From Ga0077555 sp033764055 (GTDB lineage Bacteria > Pseudomonadota > Alphaproteobacteria > Rhizobiales > Hyphomicrobiaceae): 64,000 bases of DNA. The stretch covers positions 1 through 64,000 of the forward strand of contig JANRJI010000136.1 of NCBI GenBank assembly GCA_033764055.1. The letters run 5' to 3'. This document shows positions 26,957 to 34,808 of this stretch, one piece after another (positions within the stretch are counted from its first letter, which is position 1; the number at the start of each line of letters is the position of its first letter). The notes below the pieces were generated by a model. The model ran no database searches. It was given only the letters and a program-made list of their open reading frames with translations, and was not told the origin of the DNA. A program made the position numbers and the translations under genes.

Positions 26957-27433
26957 CTACTGCACGACTTTGGGCCAATTCCTCTCGGCACGCTGGATGA
27001 GGTTGTCCTGGTCACGCGCCCAGGACGATTGAACGCTCTCGTTCAGATTGAGATAGAGCTTGCCCTTCGCGATCGAGAACACTCTCGGGTCGCCGGCCGC
27101 CGTGGACCCGTAGGCGACGGCGAATGCACAATAGCCACCGAATTGGGGTGCGTACTTATCGGGCTCCTTGACGAACCGGTCGCGATTCTCGCTGGATGAG
27201 AAACGCCACTCGGCTCCCTTCCAGCTCACGCGGAATGCAGCGTTGCCCGGCACCGGCAGGCCCTGCGTGTGGTAGGCCACCGTATCGAAGCCGCCGACTG
27301 CGAGACTGGCCCCGAACCGTTCCTGACCCGACTGATAGATCTCGGGCTTCTGCGCCACCGCTTCGGTAGCGCCACCGAGCACGGCCAGCAGACATACAAA
27401 CAGAGCGACCGCACGTGACACGGCGATTGGCAT
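26957..27433 (-). CDS. Secreted YHS-domain protein
   Basis: A 158-residue protein with a signal peptide (AVALFVCLLAVLGGATEAVAQ). The YHS-like core GFDTVAYHTQGLPVPGN, FRVSWKGAEWRFSSSENRD and PQFGGYCAFAVAYG is typical of periplasmic YHS proteins thought to bind metal or take part in redox. Only one cysteine is present in the core, so classical four-ligand metal binding is doubtful. It follows ilvH on the same strand with a 68-base gap; no functional link is known. Confidence 0.8.
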   Translation of the reverse strand: MPIAVSRAVALFVCLLAVLGGATEAVAQKPEIYQSGQERFGASLAVGGFDTVAYHTQGLPVPGNAAFRVSWKGAEWRFSSSENRDRFVKEPDKYAPQFGGYCAFAVAYGSTAAGDPRVFSIAKGKLYLNLNESVQSSWARDQDNLIQRAERNWPKVVQ

Positions 27434-27501
27434 GGGACTGAGCCTCCGCGACCATGGCCCTGGGCCATGACCACCTCAATTAGTCTGTGCCGCGATGATG
27501 C

Positions 27502-28068
27502 TCAAGCCCCGGCGCGGGAGAGCATCCCCAGTGGACCGCGCCCGATCGCCGTGATCCCGGTGCGGGCGACCTCGACGAGGCCGAGCTCACGCATGATCGA
27601 GATGAACTGCTCGATCTTCGATGAGCGTCCCGTGATCTCGAACACGAAGTGCTCGGTCGATGCGTCGATCACGCTCGCCCGGAAGATCTCGGCGAGCCGC
27701 AGCGCCTCGATGCGCTTCTCGCCCTTCCCGGCCACCTTGATCAGAGCCAGCTCCCGCTCGAGCGGATCGCCCTCGACCGTGAGGTCGATCACGCGATGCA
27801 CGGGAACCATGCGTTCCAGCTGATTCTTGATCTGCTCGAGGACCATGCGGGTCCCCTTGGTGACGATAGTGAAGCGCGAGAGGTGCTTCTCATGCTCAGT
27901 CTCGGAGACCGTGAGACTTTCTATGTTGTAGCCACGCCCCGAAAGCAGCCCCGAGATCCGGGACAGCACGCCAGGCTCGTTGTCGACCAGGATCGACAAC
28001 GTGTGGGCAACCAGCTCCTCCTTCTTCTCCTCAATGAAGTAGGCCGAGCCTGTTCCTTTCTGCGACAT
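27502..28068 (-). CDS. ilvH: Acetolactate synthase small subunit
   Basis: A 188-residue regulatory subunit for branched-chain amino-acid synthesis. The ACT domain begins at HTLSILVDNEPGVLSRISGL and contains RGYNIESLTVSETEH. The C-terminal domain includes ASTEHFVFEITGRSSKIEQF and the end VARTGITAIGRG. It binds the catalytic subunit and confers valine feedback. The large subunit gene is not adjacent: GST and the ygiBC pair lie between. The GST stop is 17 bases upstream, so GST and ilvH are likely cotranscribed. Confidence 0.95.
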   Translation of the reverse strand: MSQKGTGSAYFIEEKKEELVAHTLSILVDNEPGVLSRISGLLSGRGYNIESLTVSETEHEKHLSRFTIVTKGTRMVLEQIKNQLERMVPVHRVIDLTVEGDPLERELALIKVAGKGEKRIEALRLAEIFRASVIDASTEHFVFEITGRSSKIEQFISIMRELGLVEVARTGITAIGRGPLGMLSRAGA

Positions 28069-28085
28069 GGGATCTCTCTCGGTGT

Positions 28086-28802
28086 TCAGCGGGGTCCCTG
28101 GATCGGGTGCCCCGAGAGGATGGAGGGTTGATGGAAGCTCTCGGCGACGTTCCAGCCGGCCTCGTAGTGAGTTATGCTCCAGGGCTCGGTCAGCGCCGCA
28201 TCGCGCCATGCCCGGAATGCCGGATGGGCCAGGACGGCATCGACGTAGGCGCGCGTCTGCGGAGCAAGGGGGACCTGATAGGTATCGAGCCGGGTGCAGA
28301 GCGGCGCGTACATCGCGTCGGCGGCGCAGAACGCGCCGTAGAGGAACTCCCCCCCAGCCCCGAATCGCCGTCGGGCATCGGACACCAGTCCCTCGAACCG
28401 CCGTACGTTGTCGGCAACGTCGGAGCCCAGATCGTCGCGAGGATGAAAGCGCTTGCCGAGGTTCATCGGGCAGGCATTGCGCAGACCCTGAAAGCCTGCA
28501 TGCATTTCCGACGCGATCGATCGGGCATGCGCCCGCCTGGCTGCTTCCGACGGCCACACACCCTTGGCCGGGAAGCGCTCGTGCAGATACTCGACGATGG
28601 CGAGGCTCTCCCAGATCCTGAGGTCGCCATCGATCAGCAGAGGCATCTTACCGGTCGGCGAGACGTCGAGCATCCGCGCCTTGGAATCCGGGAGATACAT
28701 CGGGATCACCGTCTCCTCGAACGGGACGCCCAGCGCCGTCATGAGCATCCACGGACGCAGCGACCAGGACGAGTAGAGCTTGTTGGCAATGACGAGTTGC
28801 AT
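28086..28802 (-). CDS. Glutathione S-transferase family protein
   Basis: A 238-residue protein with a thioredoxin-like N-terminal domain (LVIANKLYSSWSLRPWMLM) and the glutathione-site motif GKMPLLIDGDLRIWESLAI. The helical C-terminal domain includes FLYGAFCAADAMYAPLCTRL. The SSWS motif suggests a serine-type GST, close to the YfcF-like group. The substrate is unknown. It lies upstream of ilvH on the same strand and diverges from ygiB. Confidence 0.85.
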   Translation of the reverse strand: MQLVIANKLYSSWSLRPWMLMTALGVPFEETVIPMYLPDSKARMLDVSPTGKMPLLIDGDLRIWESLAIVEYLHERFPAKGVWPSEAARRAHARSIASEMHAGFQGLRNACPMNLGKRFHPRDDLGSDVADNVRRFEGLVSDARRRFGAGGEFLYGAFCAADAMYAPLCTRLDTYQVPLAPQTRAYVDAVLAHPAFRAWRDAALTEPWSITHYEAGWNVAESFHQPSILSGHPIQGPR

Positions 28803-28991
28803 GGTGTGATGGCCCTCAAGCGATGCCGATAACGGCGTGTGCAATGTGCCAACGCGCCCTCGGCCGGGGATCGACGGCGGCCGCAACGCTGTTCCCTTCT
28901 CTTTTCATCAGACGACGTCTGTATGGCTTAACGGACTGGGAAGCCTGCCGCTGTACTCTGGCTCCGAAGGTGTTTGCGTAGAGGTCGGCAC

Positions 28992-29552
28992 ATGAAGCGG
29001 TCACGGTATGTTGCCCTCCTTGGGATGGGCGTCAGCGCGCTCACCTTGACGGCGTGCGAGGACCCGAACGAGATCGTGCCAGTGAAGGCTTACGCCACGG
29101 TCTCGGAATGCGTTGCCGACGGCTTCAGCAAGGCCACCTGCGACCGTTCCAAGGGCGCTGCTGAGGACGCCTACGACAGCGCCTATCCCAAGTACCAGGA
29201 TCAGGCAGAGTGCGAGGACGTGGCCGGCACCGGCAGATGCGAGCTCGATAAGCCGAGTAGCCGAGACGCCTCCTGGCGGCCGTCCATGATCGGCTTCATC
29301 ATGGCGGGAGCCCGTGCGCAGCCGCAGGCCGTGGTCTCGAGCGCCACCAGCCCGACCGGCCGCGCGACGGCGAGCGGAGTGGTGATCGCGGGCCGCGGCG
29401 GGGCGTCGAGCATCCCTGCGCGCGCTGCGGCCGCGCCCACCGCCAGCCAGATCACAAAGGGCCACACCATGGCTCGGGGCGGTTTCGGCTCCACGGCGAC
29501 CAGGGTGAGCGCCTCGGGCTTCGGCGGCACCAGCGCCCATACCGGCGGGTGA
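28992..29552 (+). CDS. ygiB: DUF1190 lipoprotein, YgiB-like
   Basis: A 186-residue protein with a lipobox LTAC ending at Cys22, so it is probably anchored in the membrane. CVADGFSKATCDRSKGAAED and PKYQDQAECED are the cysteine-bearing DUF1190 motifs. The C-terminal third is low-complexity, rich in Gly, Ala and Ser (GRGGASSIPARAAAAP). In E. coli ygiB is followed by ygiC, as here, and the pair is induced by envelope or tolC-related stress. The function is unknown. Confidence 0.8.
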   Translation: MKRSRYVALLGMGVSALTLTACEDPNEIVPVKAYATVSECVADGFSKATCDRSKGAAEDAYDSAYPKYQDQAECEDVAGTGRCELDKPSSRDASWRPSMIGFIMAGARAQPQAVVSSATSPTGRATASGVVIAGRGGASSIPARAAAAPTASQITKGHTMARGGFGSTATRVSASGFGGTSAHTGG

Positions 29553-29558
29553 CAGGAC

Positions 29559-30728
29559 ATGCAACGCCGCTCGATCGCGCCGCGCCCCGACTGGCAGAGC
29601 ACGGCGGAAGCCCACGGCTTCGATTTCCACTCGCCGGACGGCACGGTCTACTGGGACGAGGCCCACTGCTACACGTTCACGCTCGACGAGGCCGAGCGAG
29701 GTCTCGAGGCACCGGCCGCCGATGTCGAGGCGATGTGCCTCGACATCGTGGCGCGGGCCGTGCGTGACGAGGCCATCCTCGACCGCCTCGGAATTCCCAC
29801 CGCGTTCCACGACTACGTCGCCGGCAGCTGGCAGCGGCGCGAGCGCAATCTCTACGGCCGGATGGATTTCTGTTTCGACGGCAAGGGCCCGGCCAAGCTC
29901 TACGAATACAACGCCGACACCCCGACGTCGCTCTACGAGAGCGCCGTCTTCCAGTGGGTGTGGCTGGAGCAGATGCGGGAGCGCGGCCATCTGCCGCCCG
30001 ATTCCGATCAGCTCAATTCGCTGCACGAGAGGCTCGTCGATGCCTTTCGGCGATTGGGCATCCGCGGCGGGATACACCTTACCGCCGTAGGCGCCAGCCG
30101 CGAGGACATGGGCACCGTCACCTATCTCCAGGATTGCGCCATCCAGGCGGGCCTCGAGACCGTTCGCCTGCCGATCGAGCAGATCGGCATCGATACGCGC
30201 GGCCGCTTCACCGACCGCGACGACCGGGTCATCACGACGCTGTTCAAGCTCTATCCATGGGAGTGGCTGCTGCGCGAGGCGTTCGCCCGGCACATTCCAG
30301 CGTCCGGCTGCCGGATGATCGAGCCGGCCTGGAAATCGGTGCTTTCGAACAAGGGCCTGATGGCCTTGCTCTGGGAGGCATTCCCGGGACATCCCAACCT
30401 GCTGCCCACCTACTTCGATGGCGACCCGCGCGCCGCCGACCTCGGCCACAGCTACGTGCGGAAGCCGCTTTATTCCCGTGAAGGCGCCAACATCGAGATC
30501 ATCAGTGCCGGCTGCACGGCTTCTGCCTCCAGCGGGACACCGGGGCCTTACGGTGCGGAAGGCCATGTCCTGCAGGCGTACCACCCGCTTCCCGGGTTCG
30601 CCGGCCGCCGGCCGGTCTGCGGCGTCTGGCTGGTCGCCAGCGAGCCGGCAGCCCTCGGCGTGCGCGAAGGCGACGCCGATGTGACGACGGATGCTGCGCG
30701 CTTCGTGCCGCATGTGATCCTGGGCTGA
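29559..30728 (+). CDS. ygiC: Glutathionylspermidine-synthase-like ATP-grasp protein, YgiC-like
   Basis: A 389-residue protein of the family that shares the synthetase domain of glutathionylspermidine synthase. LYGRMDFCFDGKGPAKLYEY and NADTPTSLYESAVFQWVWLE are highly conserved, and PAWKSVLSNKGLMALLWEAF and SYVRKPLYSREGANIEI form the ATP site. It lacks the amidase half, so the true product is unknown; it may ligate a polyamine or amino group to a peptide. It starts seven bases after ygiB and is cotranscribed with it. Confidence 0.87.
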   Translation: MQRRSIAPRPDWQSTAEAHGFDFHSPDGTVYWDEAHCYTFTLDEAERGLEAPAADVEAMCLDIVARAVRDEAILDRLGIPTAFHDYVAGSWQRRERNLYGRMDFCFDGKGPAKLYEYNADTPTSLYESAVFQWVWLEQMRERGHLPPDSDQLNSLHERLVDAFRRLGIRGGIHLTAVGASREDMGTVTYLQDCAIQAGLETVRLPIEQIGIDTRGRFTDRDDRVITTLFKLYPWEWLLREAFARHIPASGCRMIEPAWKSVLSNKGLMALLWEAFPGHPNLLPTYFDGDPRAADLGHSYVRKPLYSREGANIEIISAGCTASASSGTPGPYGAEGHVLQAYHPLPGFAGRRPVCGVWLVASEPAALGVREGDADVTTDAARFVPHVILG

Positions 30729-30736
30729 GATCTGGC

Positions 30737-30755
30737 GGGCGCCGGAGGGGCGCCC
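30737..30755. terminator. Hairpin between convergent ygiC and ilvB
   Basis: GGGCGCC and GGCGCCC form a perfect seven-base-pair stem with a GGAGG loop, nine bases after the ygiC stop. The lack of a T-run on either side leaves its strength uncertain. It could serve both convergent transcripts. Confidence 0.45.
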
Positions 30756-30830
30756 CGACTTCGATGGAAGGTTGACGCATCTCGGCGGGGACGCCGGTCG
30801 AGCGCTCGGGCCGGGAGAGCCGCCCGGCTC

Positions 30831-32606
30831 CTACACCAGCATCTTGCCTTCCTTGCCGATCGCCGCGCCGACCTCCTCGTCGCTGACGTTCTCGCCCATC
30901 AGCATCTCGTTGTGGGCCTTGCCGGACGGAATCATCGGGAAGCAGTTGGCGAGCTTCGCAACCCGGCAGTCGAAGAGGACGGGCTTCTCCTTGATCGCCA
31001 GCATCTCCTTGATCGCCCCGTCGAGGTCGCCCGGGCTGTCGCACCGGAGCCCGACGCCGCCGTAGGCTTCCGCCAGCTTGACGAAATCGGGCAGCGCCTC
31101 CGTGTAGCTTTCCGAGTAGCGGTTGCCGTGGAGGAGCTGCTGCCACTGCCGCACCATCCCCATGTACTGGTTGTTGAGGATGAAGATCTTGACCGGCAGC
31201 TTGTACTGAACGGCCGTGGACATCTCCTGGATGTTCATCAGGATCGAGGCATCACCGGAGAAGCACAGCACCGTCGAGCGCGGGTGCGCCAGCTGCACGC
31301 CGATCGCCGCCGGCAGCCCGTAGCCCATGGTCCCGAGGCCGCCCGAGGTCATCCACCGGTTCGGCTCCTCGAGATGGTAGAACTGAGCCGCCCACATCTG
31401 GTGCTGCCCGACATCCGTCGTGACGTAGGTGTCGAGGTCCTTGGTCGCCTGGTAGAGCCGCTCGATGGCCTCCTGCGGCATGATCTGGTCCGGCAGCTTG
31501 CGGTAGGCGAGCGACTTGCGCGCGCGCCAGCCATCGATCTCCTTCCACCACGCCCTGAGCGCCGGCTTGTCGGGCTGTCCGGCCTTCGCCTTCCAGAGCC
31601 TGATCATCTCCTCGAGGACGTAGGCGCAGTCCCCGACGATCGGGATGTCGACCTTGACGTTCTTGTTGATCGAGGACGGATCGATGTCGACATGGATCTT
31701 GGTCGAGCCCGGCGAGAACGCATCGACACGGCCGGTGATGCGGTCGTCGAAGCGAGCACCGATATTGATCATGACATCGCAGCCGTGCATCGCCATGTTC
31801 GATTCGTATGTGCCGTGCATGCCGAGCATGCCCAGCCACTGCTTGTCGGCTGCGGGGTAGGCGCCGAGCCCCATCAGCGTCGAGGTGATCGGAAATCCGG
31901 TCAGGCGCACCAACTCGCGCAGCAGCTGGCTCGCCTTGGGTCCGGAGTTGATGACGCCGCCGCCGGTGTAGAAGACCGGGCGCTTGGCCTTGGCCATCAC
32001 CTCTACGGCCCGCTCCAAGGCCGCACTGTCACCCTTCAGCTTGGGCCGATAGCTCTTGTGGGCGAGCGTCGCCGTCGACGAGCCGACGTAGGTCCCCGAG
32101 GCGAACTGCACGTCCTTCGGGATGTCGACGACGACGGGACCGGGACGACCGCTGCGGGCGATATAGAACGCCTCGTGGAGTGTGCGGGCGAGGTCATTGA
32201 CGTTCTTGACGAGCCAGTTGTGCTTGGTGCACGGCCGGGTGATGCCGACCGTGTCGCACTCCTGGAAGGCGTCGTTGCCGATGAGGTGCGTCGGCACCTG
32301 GCCGGTCAGCACGACGACGGGGATCGAATCCATCAGCGCGTCGGTGAGACCCGTGACGGCGTTGGTGGCGCCGGGACCCGACGTGACGAGCACGACGCCC
32401 ACCTTCCCCGTCGAACGCGCATAGCCCTCGGCCGCATGCACCGCGCCGCCCTCCTGTCGGACGAGCACGTGCTTGACCTTCTCCTGCTGGAACAGCTCGT
32501 CATAGATCGGCAGTACGGCGCCGCCTGGATAGCCGAAAACGTACTCGACGCCCTGATCCGCGAGAGCCTTCATCACGATTTCGGCGCCAGTCATCATGCG
32601 GGCCAT
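30831..32606 (-). CDS. ilvB: Acetolactate synthase large (catalytic) subunit
   Basis: A 591-residue TPP enzyme that makes acetolactate or acetohydroxybutyrate for valine, leucine and isoleucine. Motifs are YVFGYPGGAVLPIYDELF, RQEGGAVHAAEGYARSTG, VLVTSGPGATNAVTGL and the TPP site GDASILMNIQEMSTAVQYKL. ATG 32606 is preferred because GAGGAGA lies eight bases upstream. In rhizobial relatives ilvB and ilvH are neighbours; here 2.8 kb separates them. Confidence 0.96.
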   Translation of the reverse strand: MARMMTGAEIVMKALADQGVEYVFGYPGGAVLPIYDELFQQEKVKHVLVRQEGGAVHAAEGYARSTGKVGVVLVTSGPGATNAVTGLTDALMDSIPVVVLTGQVPTHLIGNDAFQECDTVGITRPCTKHNWLVKNVNDLARTLHEAFYIARSGRPGPVVVDIPKDVQFASGTYVGSSTATLAHKSYRPKLKGDSAALERAVEVMAKAKRPVFYTGGGVINSGPKASQLLRELVRLTGFPITSTLMGLGAYPAADKQWLGMLGMHGTYESNMAMHGCDVMINIGARFDDRITGRVDAFSPGSTKIHVDIDPSSINKNVKVDIPIVGDCAYVLEEMIRLWKAKAGQPDKPALRAWWKEIDGWRARKSLAYRKLPDQIMPQEAIERLYQATKDLDTYVTTDVGQHQMWAAQFYHLEEPNRWMTSGGLGTMGYGLPAAIGVQLAHPRSTVLCFSGDASILMNIQEMSTAVQYKLPVKIFILNNQYMGMVRQWQQLLHGNRYSESYTEALPDFVKLAEAYGGVGLRCDSPGDLDGAIKEMLAIKEKPVLFDCRVAKLANCFPMIPSGKAHNEMLMGENVSDEEVGAAIGKEGKMLV

Positions 32607-32728
32607 GGCGGCAGTCTCCTCGGGCGACAGTCTTCGAAAGGGGCTTGATCCGGGCGCCATTTGATCCGGCCAGGAGTCCCCGTCAATAAAATGTATGCAT
32701 GGGCTCAGAAAAATGCACGATTCTTGCA

Positions 32729-32734
32729 ATTATA
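32729..32734 (-). promoter_or_regulatory. Candidate -10 box for ilvB
   Basis: On the minus strand this is a perfect TATAAT overlapping the miaA stop codon, about 120 bases before the ilvB start, in unusually AT-rich sequence. No convincing -35 box was found at the right distance. Confidence 0.35.
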
Positions 32735-33608
32735 CGATCTTCCACGAACTCATATTGCGATTGAGCCAAGTCTCCTGCCTCTTCACGTACTGTCGGGTCT
32801 CGAGCTTGGCCTGCGCGACAGCCTGGTCGCGCGACAGCCGGCCGACGAGATGCGCGGCCAGGGGGCGGACCCCAAGGGCCCGCATGACGGGGGCGTCGTC
32901 CGGGAGCTCAAGCTCCACGAGCCGCGCAACCTCGTCGAGTGCGCCGGCTTCGATCATCGCATCGAGCCGTCGGTCGCAGCGGTCATGCAGCTCGGAGCGG
33001 GGCCGGCGAACGACGAGGCAGTCGGCCACCTCCGCGCGTACGAGGGGCACGCCGGGCAAGGCCTGCCACTCGGCCAGCGATCGACCAGTCGCCTCCATAA
33101 CCTCGAGCGCGCGCGTCAGGCGCTGGGTGTCGCCCGGCGCGAGGCGAGCAGCCATGACCGGATCCCGGCCAGCCAGAATCCGGTGCAGCTCGCCCGGTGG
33201 TGCTTGCGTCGCAAGCTGGCGCCATCGCCGGCGCACCTCGTCGGGTACCCGCGGAACCGCCGACAGGCCCTCGGTCAACGCCTTGAAATAGAGGCCCGTG
33301 CCACCGACGATGATCGCCACTGCGCCAGCTTCCCGGACCTGCGCCACGACGGCCGCGACGTCCTCGAGCCACCGCGCGACGGAATAGGCTTCGGCCGCAG
33401 CGACGTGTCCATAAAGCCGGTGCGGAGCCGCGGTTTCGTCGGCCGGCGACGGCCGCGCTGTCAGGACCGATAGCTCGCCATAGACCTGCATGCTGTCGGC
33501 ATTGATGACGATGCCGCCGCGGGTCCGCGCAAGCTGCAGCGCGAGCGCCGACTTTCCTGAGGCCGTCGGCCCGGCGAGGAGGACTGTGGCCTTGGATTTG
33601 AGCGCCAT
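32730..33608 (-). CDS. miaA: tRNA dimethylallyltransferase
   Basis: A 292-residue enzyme that adds an isopentenyl group to A37 of tRNAs reading U-first codons. The P-loop is LLAGPTASGKSALALQLA, followed by NADSMQVYGELSVLTARPS and HRLYGHV. GGTGLYFKALTEGLS and the RLTRALEVMEATGRSLAEWQ region complete the family pattern. KRQETWLNRN near the end is typical. It lies upstream of ilvB on the same strand. Confidence 0.95.
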   Translation of the reverse strand: MALKSKATVLLAGPTASGKSALALQLARTRGGIVINADSMQVYGELSVLTARPSPADETAAPHRLYGHVAAAEAYSVARWLEDVAAVVAQVREAGAVAIIVGGTGLYFKALTEGLSAVPRVPDEVRRRWRQLATQAPPGELHRILAGRDPVMAARLAPGDTQRLTRALEVMEATGRSLAEWQALPGVPLVRAEVADCLVVRRPRSELHDRCDRRLDAMIEAGALDEVARLVELELPDDAPVMRALGVRPLAAHLVGRLSRDQAVAQAKLETRQYVKRQETWLNRNMSSWKIV

Positions 33609-33650
33609 GAGAGCCGGATCGGTTCGTACAGGGACAGAGTATTGGCTGCA

Positions 33651-33800
33651 TCAACGGCCGAGCAGAATGCGCAGGGTTAGGCCGACCAGACCCATGGCCC
33701 CTACGCCCAGCGCCCAGAGCACCGTGAACCACAGCAAACGCCGGACGAGGACCAACTGCTGCGCCGAGCCGCTCGGGCGGCCTGAATTCCCCTTCCTCAA
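33651..33800 (-). CDS. DUF2474-type small membrane protein of the bd oxidase
   Basis: A 49-residue frame with one membrane helix (LLWFTVLWALGVGAMGLVGL). The likely start is TTG 33800, which overlaps the cydB stop, with GGGGACGG upstream. Proteins of this size and shape (DUF2474) often follow cyanide-insensitive-type cydAB genes and may act like CydX in stabilising the oxidase. It is easily missed because of its length and TTG start. Confidence 0.65.
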   Translation of the reverse strand: MRKGNSGRPSGSAQQLVLVRRLLWFTVLWALGVGAMGLVGLTLRILLGR

Positions 33801-34798
33801 TGGTAGCCGTCCCCGAGCCGTACTTTGCCGCGGAACACCCAGTAGGCATAGCCCGTATACGCGAGGATCAGCGGCACCAGCACCACGGCACCAATCAGGA
33901 GAAAGCCCAGGCTCGCATCGGGAGCGGCGGCGTCCCAGATGGTGATGGTGTGCGGCACCACGTAGGGATAGAGACTGATGCCGAGACCGATGTAGGACAA
34001 CAGGAACAGGGCGAGCGTCGCCAGGAACGGCTCGCGCTCCCTTCGAGCTGCAATCGAGGCCCAGAGCCACCAGGCGCTGAGCGCCGTGAGCAGCGGCACG
34101 GGGGCCACATAGACGATCGTCGGCCACGACAGCCAGCGCCGCATGAAGTCCGCGTCCAAGAACGGTGTCCAGGCACTGACCAGCGCCACAGCAGCTACGA
34201 GGCCCACCGCGAGCGGCATCGCAAGTCGGAATGCGCTCTCCCGCAAGGGCCCGTCCGTCTTGATCAGCAGCCAGCCGACACCGAGCAGCGCATACCCGAT
34301 GACCAGCGAGAAGCCCGTCAGAAGGCTGAACGGCGTCAGCCAGTCCAGCCAACCACCAGCATAGGCGCGGCCTTCCACCGCGATGCCCTTCACGATGGCG
34401 CCGAGCATCATCCCCTGGGCGAGCGCAGCGAGCAGCGAGCCGCCCGCAAAGGCGATATCCCAGAGCCAGCGGTGCGCCTGCGATTTCCAGCGGAACTCGA
34501 ATGCGACGCCCCTCAGGATCAAGCCGACCAGCATCGCGATCACGAGCGGATAGAGCGCCGTCATCAGCACGGCATAGGCCAGCGGAAACACGGCCAGCAG
34601 ACCGCCCCCGCCGAGCACGAGCCACGTCTCGTTGCCATCCCAGACGGGGGCCACCGACGTCATCGCAAGATCCCGCTCCTCGCGAGTGCGCAGCAGAGGA
34701 AAAATCAGTCCCATGCCGAGGTCGAAGCCGTCGAGGACGACGTAGGCGAATACGGCAAAGGCGATGAGCATGGCCCAGACGAAGGCGAGATCGAGCAT
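33797..34798 (-). CDS. cydB: Cytochrome bd-type quinol oxidase subunit II
   Basis: A 333-residue membrane protein with about nine helices. AYVVLDGFDLGMGLIFPLL and SVAPVWDGNETWLVLGGGGL are the defining CydB motifs. It forms the heterodimer with CydA that oxidises quinol and reduces oxygen to water without pumping protons. GAGGAG lies six bases before ATG 34798. The cydA stop is 11 bases upstream, so the two are coupled. Confidence 0.95.
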   Translation of the reverse strand: MLDLAFVWAMLIAFAVFAYVVLDGFDLGMGLIFPLLRTREERDLAMTSVAPVWDGNETWLVLGGGGLLAVFPLAYAVLMTALYPLVIAMLVGLILRGVAFEFRWKSQAHRWLWDIAFAGGSLLAALAQGMMLGAIVKGIAVEGRAYAGGWLDWLTPFSLLTGFSLVIGYALLGVGWLLIKTDGPLRESAFRLAMPLAVGLVAAVALVSAWTPFLDADFMRRWLSWPTIVYVAPVPLLTALSAWWLWASIAARREREPFLATLALFLLSYIGLGISLYPYVVPHTITIWDAAAPDASLGFLLIGAVVLVPLILAYTGYAYWVFRGKVRLGDGYH

Positions 34799-34808
34799 TT
34801 CCATCTCC

